A DNA stretch of 64,000 bases, taken from contig JACIWW010000003.1 of assembly GCA_014360905.1 (NCBI GenBank), forward strand, positions 96,142 to 160,141, given 5' to 3'. Positions 21,441 through 30,403 of the stretch are shown one piece after another. Made by a program: the position numbers and the translations under genes. How positions within the stretch are numbered: the stretch's first letter is position 1; each line of letters opens with the position of its first letter. The notes under the pieces are model-generated. The model did no database searches and was not told where the DNA came from. It saw only the letters and a list, made by a program, of their open reading frames with translations. The stretch comes from Chloroflexota bacterium (GTDB lineage: Bacteria; Chloroflexota; Anaerolineae; UBA2200).

Positions 21441-22835
21441 CTAGGCGCTACTTCCGACGATGAGTTGACGCAGTTTGCGTGCGATTTTTTTGGGCTGAGC
21501 GTAGCGCTTCCAGTAATACCGCGCCTGGCGCCGCAGTTGATTGGGCCAGGTGCGGCGCTGTGATTCGGCAAGCGCCCACTGCAGCCACTGATAATCTATC
21601 CCCTTGATTTTCGGTTCATTGGGATTGCGACGGTAACTATCGTGGCTTTTGATCAGGGAAAGGTCATGCTCAATGCAGTACGTGTACAAGTCGCTGCCTG
21701 GATGGGGTGTGTAGAACGCTGGGCTGTAGTAATCGGGGTCAATTTGCTTCAGCATGCTGATGGTCTCCATGACCTCTTCTTGGGTCTCGGTAGGCAAGCC
21801 CAGCATGTAATTGGCCCAGATAGAGATGCCATATTTCTTGCAGATACGCGCCGCTTCCAGGTTCTGCCAGCGTTTGGTTCCCTTGCGGATGAACTTGAGC
21901 ACGCGGTCGCTGCCGCTCTCGAAGCCGATTAGATAGCCACGCAAGCCCACTTCCGCCATCATTTTCACCATGTCTTCGTTTTTGACGATGATGTCCGCAC
22001 GGCTCTGGCAGAAGAAGGGCTGCGTGAACCCGGCAGCGCGGTAGGCTTGGCAGAACTCGATGACCCAATCGCGATCTTCGGTCAGGCAGTCATCGTGGAA
22101 CATGAAACTGTTAAAGTGGTAGTGCTCGCGCAGTTCCTTCAGTTCGGCGATGACGTTGGCTACGCTGCGCGTCCGCACTTGGCGCCCAAAGATGAGGCGC
22201 TCAGCAGGCTGGCAATAACTGCAGTTGTACATGCAGCCACGCCCGGCGATGATCGTGACAAAAGGTGGCGGCAACTCGGGCACGAAAGGTGCCTCGGGCG
22301 AATCCAGATTGTAGCCCCATTTGCGCCATTCTTGCAGGAAGAACTCATGGTCGGCAAAGGGAAGAGCATCTAGGTCTGGGTGTATTGAAGGGATGATGCG
22401 CTCCGATGGTTCTCCGCGCTGATGACGGGCTAGGAACTCAGGAAAGGTGATCTCGGACTCGCCTAGGAAGATGTGGTCTATGCTAGGGTCATCTTTGACT
22501 TCATCCAGCATCAGCGTGGGATGAGGACCGCCCACGATGGTGGTTGCTTCTGGGAGCACTTGGCGCACGATCTGCAAGCTCTGCATGGCAGGGTTATAGT
22601 CCACGCTCATCATGCTCACGCCTACCACGTCTGGGCGACGCGCAAGCAATTCGTCTCGGTAGTGATCCCAGTCGCGCATGGCGCGCAGGTCGAGCAAGTT
22701 CACTTCAAAGCCCTTTTGCTTGGCACAAGCGGCAAGCATGGCCAAGCCATGGCAGATCCAACCCGAGTCCATGCCCTGCCCCAGGCTGTTAAAGCCCTTG
22801 CCCGTGATGCCAGGATATACTAGTGTTGTCTTCAT
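21441..22835 (-). CDS. B12-binding-domain radical SAM protein
   Basis: 464 residues. Residues 1-150 form a cobalamin-binding-like Rossmann domain (GMDSGWICHGLAMLAACAKQ, VVGVSMMSVDYNPAMQSL, IVGGPHPTLM). The radical SAM core has the CxxxCxxC cluster GRGCMYNCSYCQ, followed by MFHDDCLTEDRDW, IGFESGSDRVLKFIRKGT and NYMLGLPTETQEEV. The last 60 residues are basic. The ATG overlaps the end of rmlA (ATGA), so it is translationally coupled to sugar-nucleotide genes. Proteins of this class perform methylations or rearrangements on unactivated carbons. Modification of the polysaccharide, a sugar precursor or a lipid is possible. The substrate is unknown. Confidence 0.85.
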   Translation of the reverse strand: MKTTLVYPGITGKGFNSLGQGMDSGWICHGLAMLAACAKQKGFEVNLLDLRAMRDWDHYRDELLARRPDVVGVSMMSVDYNPAMQSLQIVRQVLPEATTIVGGPHPTLMLDEVKDDPSIDHIFLGESEITFPEFLARHQRGEPSERIIPSIHPDLDALPFADHEFFLQEWRKWGYNLDSPEAPFVPELPPPFVTIIAGRGCMYNCSYCQPAERLIFGRQVRTRSVANVIAELKELREHYHFNSFMFHDDCLTEDRDWVIEFCQAYRAAGFTQPFFCQSRADIIVKNEDMVKMMAEVGLRGYLIGFESGSDRVLKFIRKGTKRWQNLEAARICKKYGISIWANYMLGLPTETQEEVMETISMLKQIDPDYYSPAFYTPHPGSDLYTYCIEHDLSLIKSHDSYRRNPNEPKIKGIDYQWLQWALAESQRRTWPNQLRRQARYYWKRYAQPKKIARKLRQLIVGSSA

Positions 22836-23896
22836 AGCAATCCCACTTTGCTGTGATCACCCAAGGTCATCTTATAAGCCTTGGGGAGCAGTGGTGAGCG
22901 AACGATCTCCACATTGCGTCCAATGAGGCTGTTTTCAATGCGTTGCGGAATGTCTATGATACGGCTGTGTTCCAAAACGATGGAATGCTCGATTTCGCTC
23001 TTTTCCACCACGACGTGGTGATAAATGGAAGTGAATGGGCCGATGTAGGAGTTTACAATGCGCGTTTCTTCACCGATGATCGCTGGTCCGCGGATGACGC
23101 TGCCGATGATTTCGGCTCCCTTCTGAATGGTTACCTTGCCAATCAATTTCGAGTCGCGGTCAACATAGCCTTCTATCTTGGGCACTAGGTCATCCAGTAC
23201 CAGGCGATTGGCATCCAGCATATCCCCAGGAGCGCCTGTGTCAATCCACCATCCTTCGTGGATATACGGATACACCTTGTAATCATGGTCCACCAGGTAT
23301 TGGATGGCGTCGGTGATTTCCAGTTCATTACGCCAGGAGGGCCTGATGTTGTTGACCGCCTCGAAGACGTGATGGTCGAACATATAGATGCCCACCAGTG
23401 CCAGATTGCTGGGTGGATCACGCGGTTTTTCCACGAGACGGACGACGGCGCCGTTTTTCAGCACCGCTACACCGTATTGTTGAGGGTGGGCAACGCGTGT
23501 CAGGACAATCTGGCAATTGTAGTCACTTGACACAAACTGCTTGACCAGGCCCGCGATGCCACCTTGGATTACATTGTCTCCCAGGAACATCACGAAACGC
23601 TCGTCACCAATGAAATCCTGGGCGATTTTTACAGCATGAGCCAGCCCAAGTGGGGCTTCTTGGTGGATATAGGTGATGTTCACGTCCCAGCGCGAGCCAT
23701 CCCCTACAGCTTCCTTGATTTCCGCCGCCGTATCGCCAACCACGATGCCGATGTTGGTGATGCCCGCTTCTTTGATTGCCTCAATGACACGAAACAAGAC
23801 GGGTTTGTTAGCCACGGGCACCAATTGCTTGGCACAGGTGTAAGTAAGAGGGTACAAGCGTGTACCTTTGCCTCCGCTGAGAATCAGACCTTTCAT
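22832..23896 (-). CDS. rmlA: Glucose-1-phosphate thymidylyltransferase, long form
   Basis: About 354 residues. The nucleotidyltransferase signature LILSGGKGTRLYPLTYTCAKQLVPVANKPV is at the N-terminus. FVMFLGDNVIQGG (metal-binding Asp) and EKPRDPPSNLALVGIYMF follow. The C-terminal 100 residues contain hexapeptide-like repeats (VTIQKGAEIIGSVIRGPAIIG), forming the left-handed helix of the long RmlA subtype. It activates glucose-1-phosphate with dTTP, upstream of RmlB. ATG 23896 has a GGGGAG site 6 nt upstream; the frame to 23974 would overlap the kinase gene's end. Confidence 0.93.
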   Translation of the reverse strand: MKGLILSGGKGTRLYPLTYTCAKQLVPVANKPVLFRVIEAIKEAGITNIGIVVGDTAAEIKEAVGDGSRWDVNITYIHQEAPLGLAHAVKIAQDFIGDERFVMFLGDNVIQGGIAGLVKQFVSSDYNCQIVLTRVAHPQQYGVAVLKNGAVVRLVEKPRDPPSNLALVGIYMFDHHVFEAVNNIRPSWRNELEITDAIQYLVDHDYKVYPYIHEGWWIDTGAPGDMLDANRLVLDDLVPKIEGYVDRDSKLIGKVTIQKGAEIIGSVIRGPAIIGEETRIVNSYIGPFTSIYHHVVVEKSEIEHSIVLEHSRIIDIPQRIENSLIGRNVEIVRSPLLPKAYKMTLGDHSKVGLL

Positions 23897-23951
23897 TCCC
23901 ATCTCCCCTTTTATAGGATAGGCCTTTTCTATTTCTACTTTGATAGGCCTT

Positions 23952-24659
23952 TTATTCTTCCTCTCGTCGGGCATAGTAATACCGTTGCAGGCTCATATCC
24001 AAAGGCACGTTCATCAGTACAGCCCCGATGAGATGAGCGTTCACCTTTTCCAGCCTGGTTTTGGCTGCTTGCACGCTGTCCCGTCTGGTTTGTCCGGCGC
24101 TAACGACAAGCAGCACACCGTCAACCTTGGTCGCCAGTATGGCGGCATCGCTCACAGCTACCACAGGGGGAGCATCGAGAAGCACAATGTCCGCCCGCTC
24201 CTTCAGTACAGCGAGCACGCGGTCCATGCGCTGCGAACCCAGAAGGTCTGGTGGGCTTGGCGGAAGGGGGCCGCTGGCCAGCAATTGCAGACCGGGCACG
24301 CCAGTTTCCTGCAATGGGGGGTCCAGCATCGCTTTGTCATCCACCATCATGGTCGTCAGCCCTCTCTGGTGGCTAAGCCCGAATAGTTTGTGCAAGTTAG
24401 GACGCCGCAGATCGCAATCCACCATGATCGCTCTTTTCTCCCCCTGAGCGAGAGCAATAGCCAGGTTGGCTAGCATGGTGGATTTGCCTTCCTCAGGCCC
24501 TGGCGAGGTGATGAGCAGGGTCTGCAGGGGTTTGTCCAGGCTGACGAACTGCAGGTTCGTGCGCAGCGTGCGATAGGACTCGCTAATTGGTGAGCGAGGG
24601 CTGGACAAGGTAACCAGCAAGTCGCTTGGTGTTGCCGTTCGGTTTTCGGTCATGTCCAT
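23952..24659 (-). CDS. Bacterial tyrosine kinase (CpsD/CapB/Wzc-type BY-kinase)
   Basis: About 236 residues. It has the three BY-kinase ATP motifs: Walker A ITSPGPEEGKSTMLANLA, Walker A' IMVDCDLRRPNLHKLFG and Walker B IVLLDAPPVV. The N-terminal SPISESYRTLRTNLQF is the usual oligomerisation segment. The C-terminus ends RYYYARREEE, a short cluster of three tyrosines that may be the autophosphorylation site. The kinase lacks its own membrane segment and should work with the Wzz-like gene directly upstream (24727-25392), as CpsC/CpsD pairs do, to control polysaccharide length or export. ATG 24659 and 24653 are both possible starts. Confidence 0.9.
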   Translation of the reverse strand: MDMTENRTATPSDLLVTLSSPRSPISESYRTLRTNLQFVSLDKPLQTLLITSPGPEEGKSTMLANLAIALAQGEKRAIMVDCDLRRPNLHKLFGLSHQRGLTTMMVDDKAMLDPPLQETGVPGLQLLASGPLPPSPPDLLGSQRMDRVLAVLKERADIVLLDAPPVVAVSDAAILATKVDGVLLVVSAGQTRRDSVQAAKTRLEKVNAHLIGAVLMNVPLDMSLQRYYYARREEE

Positions 24660-24726
24660 CGTTCTCCGCGAATTAAAAGTCCGATGACCCAATCCCAGGA
24701 GTCTAGATTGAGCCATGGGTCATTTC

Positions 24727-25392
24727 TCATTGGGATTTCACCATTTTGGGTATGGATCCTAACACAGGCAGGCCTGCATAGCGTTCAACATCCCGGCTAC
24801 TGCGAACAATGTCCGCAGCTAGCCATTCTAATCCAACGGTAACTAACGCTCCGGCGAACAGGCCAAAAAGTCCTCCAGCCACGACAAGCAAGCCAGTCTT
24901 GGGTGAGAAGACGCGCGCAGGTGTGGCGTTGTCTCGTATAAAGACATCCACGCGATCGCGTTTATCTTGCTCCAGCATGTACACCCGGATGGTCTCGACA
25001 AACACCTCCGCCGCAGTTTGAGCGATCACTTGGGCACGTTGTGGGTCTATATCGTCCACGTCAATCTGGATAAGGAAGTCAGATTCGATGGGGCTGACCG
25101 TCATCTTATCCAGTACCTCATCCACAGTCAGGTCAAGGTGCTGGCGATCAATAACAGCCTGAGCGGTGGTGCGCGATTTAATCTGGCCGCTGTAGTTGCG
25201 CATCAATCCCTTGATCGTCTGTTGCAGTCCCCAATCCGGTCGACCTGGCCAGACATTCAGCTGGATGGTCGAGCGATAGACTACTGTTTGCATTTTACTA
25301 AAGACAAAGGCACTGCTTGCCGTGATTAGCGCAACGAGTAGGATAATCCAACCTCGCTTGATTAGGGCATTGAGATAGTTTTTTAGCTCCAT
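24727..25392 (-). CDS. Wzz/CpsC-like chain-length determinant protein
   Basis: About 221 residues: a short cytoplasmic N-terminus (MELKNYLNALIKRGW), a transmembrane helix (IILLVALITASSAFVF), a periplasmic or external domain of about 130 residues, and a second transmembrane segment (TGLLVVAGGLFGLFAGALVTVGL). The tail DVERYAGLPVLGSIPKM is the typical Wzz/CpsC ending. It regulates polysaccharide chain length and activates its cognate BY-kinase, encoded immediately downstream. The start at 25392 has a strong GAGGAGG site. Confidence 0.88.
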   Translation of the reverse strand: MELKNYLNALIKRGWIILLVALITASSAFVFSKMQTVVYRSTIQLNVWPGRPDWGLQQTIKGLMRNYSGQIKSRTTAQAVIDRQHLDLTVDEVLDKMTVSPIESDFLIQIDVDDIDPQRAQVIAQTAAEVFVETIRVYMLEQDKRDRVDVFIRDNATPARVFSPKTGLLVVAGGLFGLFAGALVTVGLEWLAADIVRSSRDVERYAGLPVLGSIPKMVKSQ

Positions 25393-25520
25393 ACCATCCT
25401 CCTCAAGAATCAATCCAATCCCACTCGTCCAAAACCTAGTCTGTTCTCACGATTGGGAAAAAATCATTTTCTTGTCTTTCTATTTTAGCATAATCCGCCT
25501 TTTCATACAAAGGCAGTTGG

Positions 25521-26240
25521 TCAGGGCAACCGTTCGCGTAGGAATCCTAGCCACCTTGCCTTGACAGGCGGAATTTCTGCCAGAACCTCCAACCCACTTT
25601 GCTCTAGTTCCACCCTATCACGTACTGAGTTATCGAGATAGTCTAGTACAAAAGCCAAGGCCAGTCCCATCACCAAGGCCAAGAAGAGCCGAATAGGCAA
25701 ATCTAACTTCTCTCTCAGGCTTGGTCCCACGGCGCTAATCGTTGGCGGGTCAATCAAGCTGGCATGTACACCGCTGGTGCCCACCTGGGCAAAGTGCCGG
25801 GCAATTTCCGCAGGCAGGGCAGAGGCGATGGCATTAGCAATGTTGGCCAGTTGCTCCGAGTCCCCCCAGATTACGGTGACAGTGAGGATGCGGTGCAGCG
25901 TGCCTGCTTGTGTGGCACCGTTGATTGCTCCAGCAGGCACACGAATGCCGGCGCTGGTCAGATGCTCGCTCACCGCTTGGGCAAAGACAGCGCTGCGCAC
26001 CAATTCAGAGACATCATCCACCAAATACTCGGCGGTGAGCCAGGTATAATACTTGTCATAAGTATAATACTCTCCATTACTGGCTTCTGGTTCTAGACCC
26101 ATCATAAAACGCATCGTGGCGACATAGGTTGGAGGGCGGGTGCGATGCGTCAACAAGCTGATCAGCAGGACGATGAAAAGCAGAGAAAGCACGATCCACA
26201 GCCTGCGGCGAGCGATTTGCCAGTATTGGCGTAATTCCAT
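25521..26240 (-). CDS. Second Wzz-like polysaccharide co-polymerase
   Basis: 239 residues with the same two-helix topology: MELRQYWQIARRRLWIVLSL leads into transmembrane helix 1, and a C-terminal helix (LFLALVMGLALAFVLDYL) precedes DRVELEQSGLEVLAEIPPV. The external segment differs greatly from the neighbour. Two diverged Wzz proteins beside one kinase suggest a heteromeric complex or two chain-length modes. A 107-bp AT-rich gap separates it from the downstream Wzz and may hold a promoter. Confidence 0.82.
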   Translation of the reverse strand: MELRQYWQIARRRLWIVLSLLFIVLLISLLTHRTRPPTYVATMRFMMGLEPEASNGEYYTYDKYYTWLTAEYLVDDVSELVRSAVFAQAVSEHLTSAGIRVPAGAINGATQAGTLHRILTVTVIWGDSEQLANIANAIASALPAEIARHFAQVGTSGVHASLIDPPTISAVGPSLREKLDLPIRLFLALVMGLALAFVLDYLDNSVRDRVELEQSGLEVLAEIPPVKARWLGFLRERLP

Positions 26241-26252
26241 AATCTATCCTCC

Positions 26253-27350
26253 TTATGCGGATTCGCCTTTGGCGCATTGCATATACACAAAGTCGGCCAA
26301 TTTGCGCTGGAACGCTTTGCGATCAAAGCGCAAAGCGTGCACCCGAATTGCATCGGAATCGAAACAGGTTTCATCGAAACGCTGTACTGCTTCAGCCAAC
26401 GCTTCGGGTGTTTGCTCGTAGAAGAATAGGCCTGTCTTTCCATCTACTACAGTTTCTAGAGCACCCCCTCCAGCGTAGGCAATCACAGGACGGCCAGCGG
26501 CCTGAGCTTCCAAAGGAGCGATGCCAAAGTCCTCCTCGCCAGGGAAGATGAAAGCACGGCATTTGCTCAGATATTGTGCAATTGCCTCATCGTCAACACG
26601 TCCTAGAAAACGCACATTAGGGGCAGCCATGGCTTCGAGGGTATTGCGGTCTCGTCCATCTCCGATAATATACAAGGGTAAGCCAAGCTGGCTGAACGCC
26701 TGCACAGCTAGATCAATGCGTTTGTAAGGCACCAATCTAGAGATGATCAGAAAATAATCGCCATGTTCGGAGGAGGGAGAAAAACGCCGGACATCAACCG
26801 GTGGATGAATGATTTCTGCGTTTCGCCCGTAGAACTTGAGGATACGTTGCTGAACAGTTCGAGAAATGGCCAAAAAATGATCCACGCGGTCTGCTGCTAG
26901 GCGATCCCATAGCCGCAAATTGTAGAGGAACAGGGGCAAAATCATGCGCACCAGATAGCCAATATTTTCACGTGCTATGTAGGCGTGATAGTCCCAGAGG
27001 AAACGCGCAGGGTTCAGGCAGTAACAAATATGCAAGGTCTTGGGACTGGTGATGATGCCATGCGCGAAGGCACTGGTGATGCTCAGCACCAAGTCGTACT
27101 CAGAGAAATCAAACCCTTCGAAGGCGTATGGGTAGAGAGGCAGATACCACTGGTGATGGCGGTGGATAAAGGGGAAACGATTCAGAAAGGAAGTCCGTAT
27201 GTCCCAATCCTGATAGGCAGGCGGCAAAGCCTCTGGCCAAAAGATAGACGTGTAAATGGGGGCTTCGGGGAATATCTCATGCACAGCCTCTAGCACTCGT
27301 TCGGCTCCCCCGTATTGGTTTAACCATGAGCAAACGATCGCAACTTTCAA
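26253..27350 (-). CDS. Glycosyltransferase family 4 (WbaZ/mannosyl-like)
   Basis: About 365 residues. The N-terminal VAIVCSWLNQYGGAERVLEAVHE, TLHICYCLNPARFLWD and YFLIISRLVPYKRIDLAV are typical GT4 features. The catalytic C-terminal segment FIFPGEEDFGIAPLEAQAAGRPVIAYAGGG has the E-x7-E motif. It is a GT-B enzyme using a nucleotide sugar, probably GDP-mannose by resemblance to WbaZ-like enzymes. No ATG precedes the conserved N-terminus; TTG 27350 or 27356 is likely the start, with a GGGG about 10 nt upstream. The frame is open to 27425. Confidence 0.88.
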   Translation of the reverse strand: MKVAIVCSWLNQYGGAERVLEAVHEIFPEAPIYTSIFWPEALPPAYQDWDIRTSFLNRFPFIHRHHQWYLPLYPYAFEGFDFSEYDLVLSITSAFAHGIITSPKTLHICYCLNPARFLWDYHAYIARENIGYLVRMILPLFLYNLRLWDRLAADRVDHFLAISRTVQQRILKFYGRNAEIIHPPVDVRRFSPSSEHGDYFLIISRLVPYKRIDLAVQAFSQLGLPLYIIGDGRDRNTLEAMAAPNVRFLGRVDDEAIAQYLSKCRAFIFPGEEDFGIAPLEAQAAGRPVIAYAGGGALETVVDGKTGLFFYEQTPEALAEAVQRFDETCFDSDAIRVHALRFDRKAFQRKLADFVYMQCAKGESA

Positions 27351-27431
27351 AGCCAAAACCCCAATTGATGCATGGCTAGCAGGTTGGTTCCTCCGCAGTA
27401 TAAACGTAAGAGCGCATTCGGGCAAGCGACA

Positions 27432-28808
27432 TCACTTGCCAAGACAAAAGTTGCTGAAAATAACTTCCAACACATCCTCACTGGCAGTTTCACCGGTGAT
27501 TTCCCCCAGGGCATTCACGGCAGCGGTGAGGTCTATAGCGGTCAAATCTGCAGCGCATTCGGCTTGATAGCTCTTCTCGGCATCAGCCACATGGGCCAGG
27601 ACGCGGTTCAGAATTGCGCAATGCCTGGGGTTGCTGATAGTGGGCACATCTGGCGTTTGCACCTGGCCGCAGAATATTGTCTCGACAATCACATCCTCTA
27701 GTGTATTCACCCCCTCACCTGTAAGGGCAGAGAGGTGGACATGCCTGGCCTCAGGCAAGAGCGAGTCCGCGTCTGCTACCGCAGGCAAGTCTAGTTTGTT
27801 GACGACCACGATCACACTCTTGTTCCGCACCGCAGCAGCGAGTTCAAAGTCTTCTGCTCGAAGTGGTTCGCTTCCATCTATCACAAACAAGACCAAATCG
27901 GCTTGTTGCAAAGCCTGGCGGCTGCGCTCGATGCCCAGCTTTTCGATGAGGTTGGTGCTTTTGGTGATGCCGGCTGTGTCCACGAGACACAGTGGAATAC
28001 CGCGCAAGTTCAAGGTCTCTTCCAGGGTGTCGCGCGTCGTTCCTGGGATGGGAGTAACAATAGCACGACTAGTGCGGAGCAAGGCATTGAGCAAACTTGA
28101 TTTGCCTACATTGGGCCGACCCACAATGGCCGTGCGCACACCCTGACGATAGATCATGCCCTGATTAGCCTGGGCTAGCAATGCTTTGATCTGCTCCTTA
28201 GCCTGTGTCAAGATTGAGCTCAGATCCAGAGGGGGAATCTCATCCTCGGGGAAATCGAGCGACGCTTCCAGATAGGCAAGTGCTTCTACCAGCATGGAAC
28301 GTATCTTGCGCACTTGGTCTGAAATGTGACCGTCGAGTTGCTCCATGGCCACGCGCAGGCTGACTTCGGTTTTGGCGCGCACGATATCCAAAACTGCCTC
28401 GGCTTGGGCCAGGTCAATGCGTCCATTGAGAAAAGCACGTAGCGTGAACTCGCCGGGTTGGGCAAGCCGTGCTCCGTGGCGCAGCACAAGTTCAAGGGCG
28501 CGTCGTAGAGGGACAATGCCCCCATGGCAATGGATCTCGGCCACATCCTGCCGAGTGTAGGTGCGTGGTGCGCGCATGAGCACGGCCAGCACTTCATCCA
28601 CTACGACGCCAGTGTCGGGGTCTATCACGTGGCCGTAGTACAAGCGGTGCGACTCCGGTTCGAAAGAGCAGGGGCTTTCCCTGCCAGCGGGTAGGAAGAC
28701 TTTGCAGAGGATTGCCCTTGCATCTGGCCCGCTCAAGCGGATAATGCCGATGCCACCTTCGCCAATGGGAGTAGAAATGGCTGCGATGGTATCATCTAGA
28801 GTCCACAT
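27432..28808 (-). CDS. mnmE: tRNA modification GTPase MnmE
   Basis: About 459 residues. The N-terminal tetrahydrofolate-binding domain starts DDTIAAISTPIGEGGIGIIRLSG. The helical domain embeds a G domain with IVGRPNVGKSSLLNALL (G1), DTAGI (G3) and VNKLD (G4). The C-terminus FCLGK is the hallmark C-x-G-K with the essential cysteine. With MnmG it installs the 5-carboxymethylaminomethyl group on U34 of certain tRNAs. ATG 28808 (MWTLDDT) overlaps the MFS gene stop by 17 bp. MnmG is not in the window. Confidence 0.97.
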   Translation of the reverse strand: MWTLDDTIAAISTPIGEGGIGIIRLSGPDARAILCKVFLPAGRESPCSFEPESHRLYYGHVIDPDTGVVVDEVLAVLMRAPRTYTRQDVAEIHCHGGIVPLRRALELVLRHGARLAQPGEFTLRAFLNGRIDLAQAEAVLDIVRAKTEVSLRVAMEQLDGHISDQVRKIRSMLVEALAYLEASLDFPEDEIPPLDLSSILTQAKEQIKALLAQANQGMIYRQGVRTAIVGRPNVGKSSLLNALLRTSRAIVTPIPGTTRDTLEETLNLRGIPLCLVDTAGITKSTNLIEKLGIERSRQALQQADLVLFVIDGSEPLRAEDFELAAAVRNKSVIVVVNKLDLPAVADADSLLPEARHVHLSALTGEGVNTLEDVIVETIFCGQVQTPDVPTISNPRHCAILNRVLAHVADAEKSYQAECAADLTAIDLTAAVNALGEITGETASEDVLEVIFSNFCLGK

Positions 28809-30123
28809 AGGGAAGCTTCCTTTTGGGCTTGTAGCCAAAGCGCAAACTGAGCAATGCGCTGGCAATGACCAGAGTAGCAAGTCCCATCAAGACAGTGGGA
28901 ATACCGATAAAGTCGGCTAGACCGCTGATGACCAGCATGGGCAGAAGACCAACCACGTTGGCAAACAGGAACTCGGCCGTGATCACCCGTCCTCGCAGCG
29001 CGATTGGTGAGCGCTCCTGTACAATGGTCTGGGCCGCTACTATGGCCAGCGTGCCTCCTGCGCCCAGTGCCAAGGCCATCACAATGACTAACGTAATTAC
29101 CTGTTGGGTGGGTTTGGCCAGCGTGCTTGCGGCAGTCTCGCTGGTCCAGGCCACAATGGTGAAGCCCAGTAGGGCGAGGCCTGTGATGAGCAGGCCAGCA
29201 ATGACCAACATCTCACGACGGAAGCGATGACCCAGATGTCCTGTCCACATAGTAACGAGGAACATGCCCAATCCAGCCGAGAAGAAGATATAGATAGCAT
29301 CAGTTGGCTGCATGCCAAGCACGCGGGCGGCAAAGCCTGGGGCGAGTACAGCGATAATCATAGTGAGCATGGTGATAAGGGCGTGTTGGCAAATAGCAAT
29401 TAGGACCGATTTCTGAGCGATGACGAATTGCCATCCCGCTTTTAGTTCGTTCCAAAGGTTGGGCAATACATTTTGGACTAGCCGAGGATCAGGAAGCGGC
29501 TCGTGGGCGGATATGGGCCAAAGGAGCAACGCAGTGATCAAATAGGTCAGAGAAATCGTGGCAAAAGCACCTTCAACCCCGCCCAGCTTCAGCGCCAAAG
29601 GTGCCAGGAAGAGCAATCCCAAGACCTGAGCGACATTGAAGAGGAGGTGGAAGACCGAATTTGCCGTTAGCAGTTGTTGCGGTGGAACTAACAGAGGCAC
29701 CATGGCTGACTCAGCCGGGTCAGATAATTGCCCGATTGTGGAGAGGATGAAAGTCAAGGCATATACGGCGCTTAGCATTCCCGTTCCCTGGGCATAGCGG
29801 TATAAGAGGATAAAGGTAGCAACGACAAAGACGCGTGATATGTTACAGAACAAGAGGATGCTCTTCTTGCGAAAGCGGTCAATGATTACGCCAGAAAACA
29901 AACTGAAAAGAATCGAGGGCAGGTTGTAAAAGAGCACCATCAGCCCTACGAGGCCGCTGGAACGCGTCAGCCCTTCGACCATCACCATTTGCACGAAGAG
30001 GATGGCATTTTGGGCAGATTGGCCAAAAACCTGTGAGGTCCACAGCAATCTGAAATTGCGGTTTTTGAAGATAGCCGCAAGATTATTCTCTTCGGGTGGG
30101 CGATCTGTGGGACAAGTGCTCAT
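28792..30123 (-). CDS. MFS transporter
   Basis: 443 residues with about 12 hydrophobic segments. The opening FKNRNFRLLWTSQVFGQSAQNAIL and the loop 2-3 motif GVIIDRFRKKSILLF resemble the Enterobactin exporter/MFS_3 branch. A polar N-terminus (Pro-Pro-Glu-Glu) is cytoplasmic. The family exports drugs or small metabolites, but no substrate can be assigned. The gene overlaps DUF951 upstream (ATGA at 30120-30123) and mnmE downstream, so it lies inside a tightly coupled operon of unrelated functions. Confidence 0.88.
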   Translation of the reverse strand: MSTCPTDRPPEENNLAAIFKNRNFRLLWTSQVFGQSAQNAILFVQMVMVEGLTRSSGLVGLMVLFYNLPSILFSLFSGVIIDRFRKKSILLFCNISRVFVVATFILLYRYAQGTGMLSAVYALTFILSTIGQLSDPAESAMVPLLVPPQQLLTANSVFHLLFNVAQVLGLLFLAPLALKLGGVEGAFATISLTYLITALLLWPISAHEPLPDPRLVQNVLPNLWNELKAGWQFVIAQKSVLIAICQHALITMLTMIIAVLAPGFAARVLGMQPTDAIYIFFSAGLGMFLVTMWTGHLGHRFRREMLVIAGLLITGLALLGFTIVAWTSETAASTLAKPTQQVITLVIVMALALGAGGTLAIVAAQTIVQERSPIALRGRVITAEFLFANVVGLLPMLVISGLADFIGIPTVLMGLATLVIASALLSLRFGYKPKRKLPYVDSR

Positions 30124-30359
30124 AGTGCTGCCTTGTCCTGCAAGGGAGGTTGCTGCCCATTCTCATAGCGAGGAGCACGGGCAACGAAAGCTTTCAGGCG
30201 GCGTTCAAATGTGCTACGAGGGAGCAGTATTCGTCGCCCACAGCCTAGGCATTTGAGGCCGATGTCGGCCCCGATGCGCACCACCCGCCACTCGTAGCTA
30301 CCACATGGATGGACTTTGCGCAGGCGTACAATGTCGTCAATGAATACTTCTATTGGCAT
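30120..30359 (-). CDS. DUF951 family small zinc-ribbon-like protein
   Basis: 79 residues. The family core is clear: DDIVRLRKVHPCGSYEWRV, VRIGADIGLKCLGCGRRILL, then PRSTFERRLK. One Cys in HPCG and the pair CLGC could bind a metal. DUF951 proteins are small, conserved in Firmicutes and related phyla, and often lie beside ychF or parB; their function is not established. Here the protein is co-transcribed with an MFS transporter and mnmE. The C-terminal 20 residues after the core are not conserved. Confidence 0.85.
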   Translation of the reverse strand: MPIEVFIDDIVRLRKVHPCGSYEWRVVRIGADIGLKCLGCGRRILLPRSTFERRLKAFVARAPRYENGQQPPLQDKAAL

Positions 30360-30403
30360 TTCTTACTCTGAACTTGCTCGTGATCATCTGTCTAAGATGT
30401 AAC

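Noticed and set aside
28286..28597. Many antisense or shadow reading frames inside mnmE and other large genes
   Set aside because: They fall wholly within recognised genes, have no recognised domain and no plausible start site.
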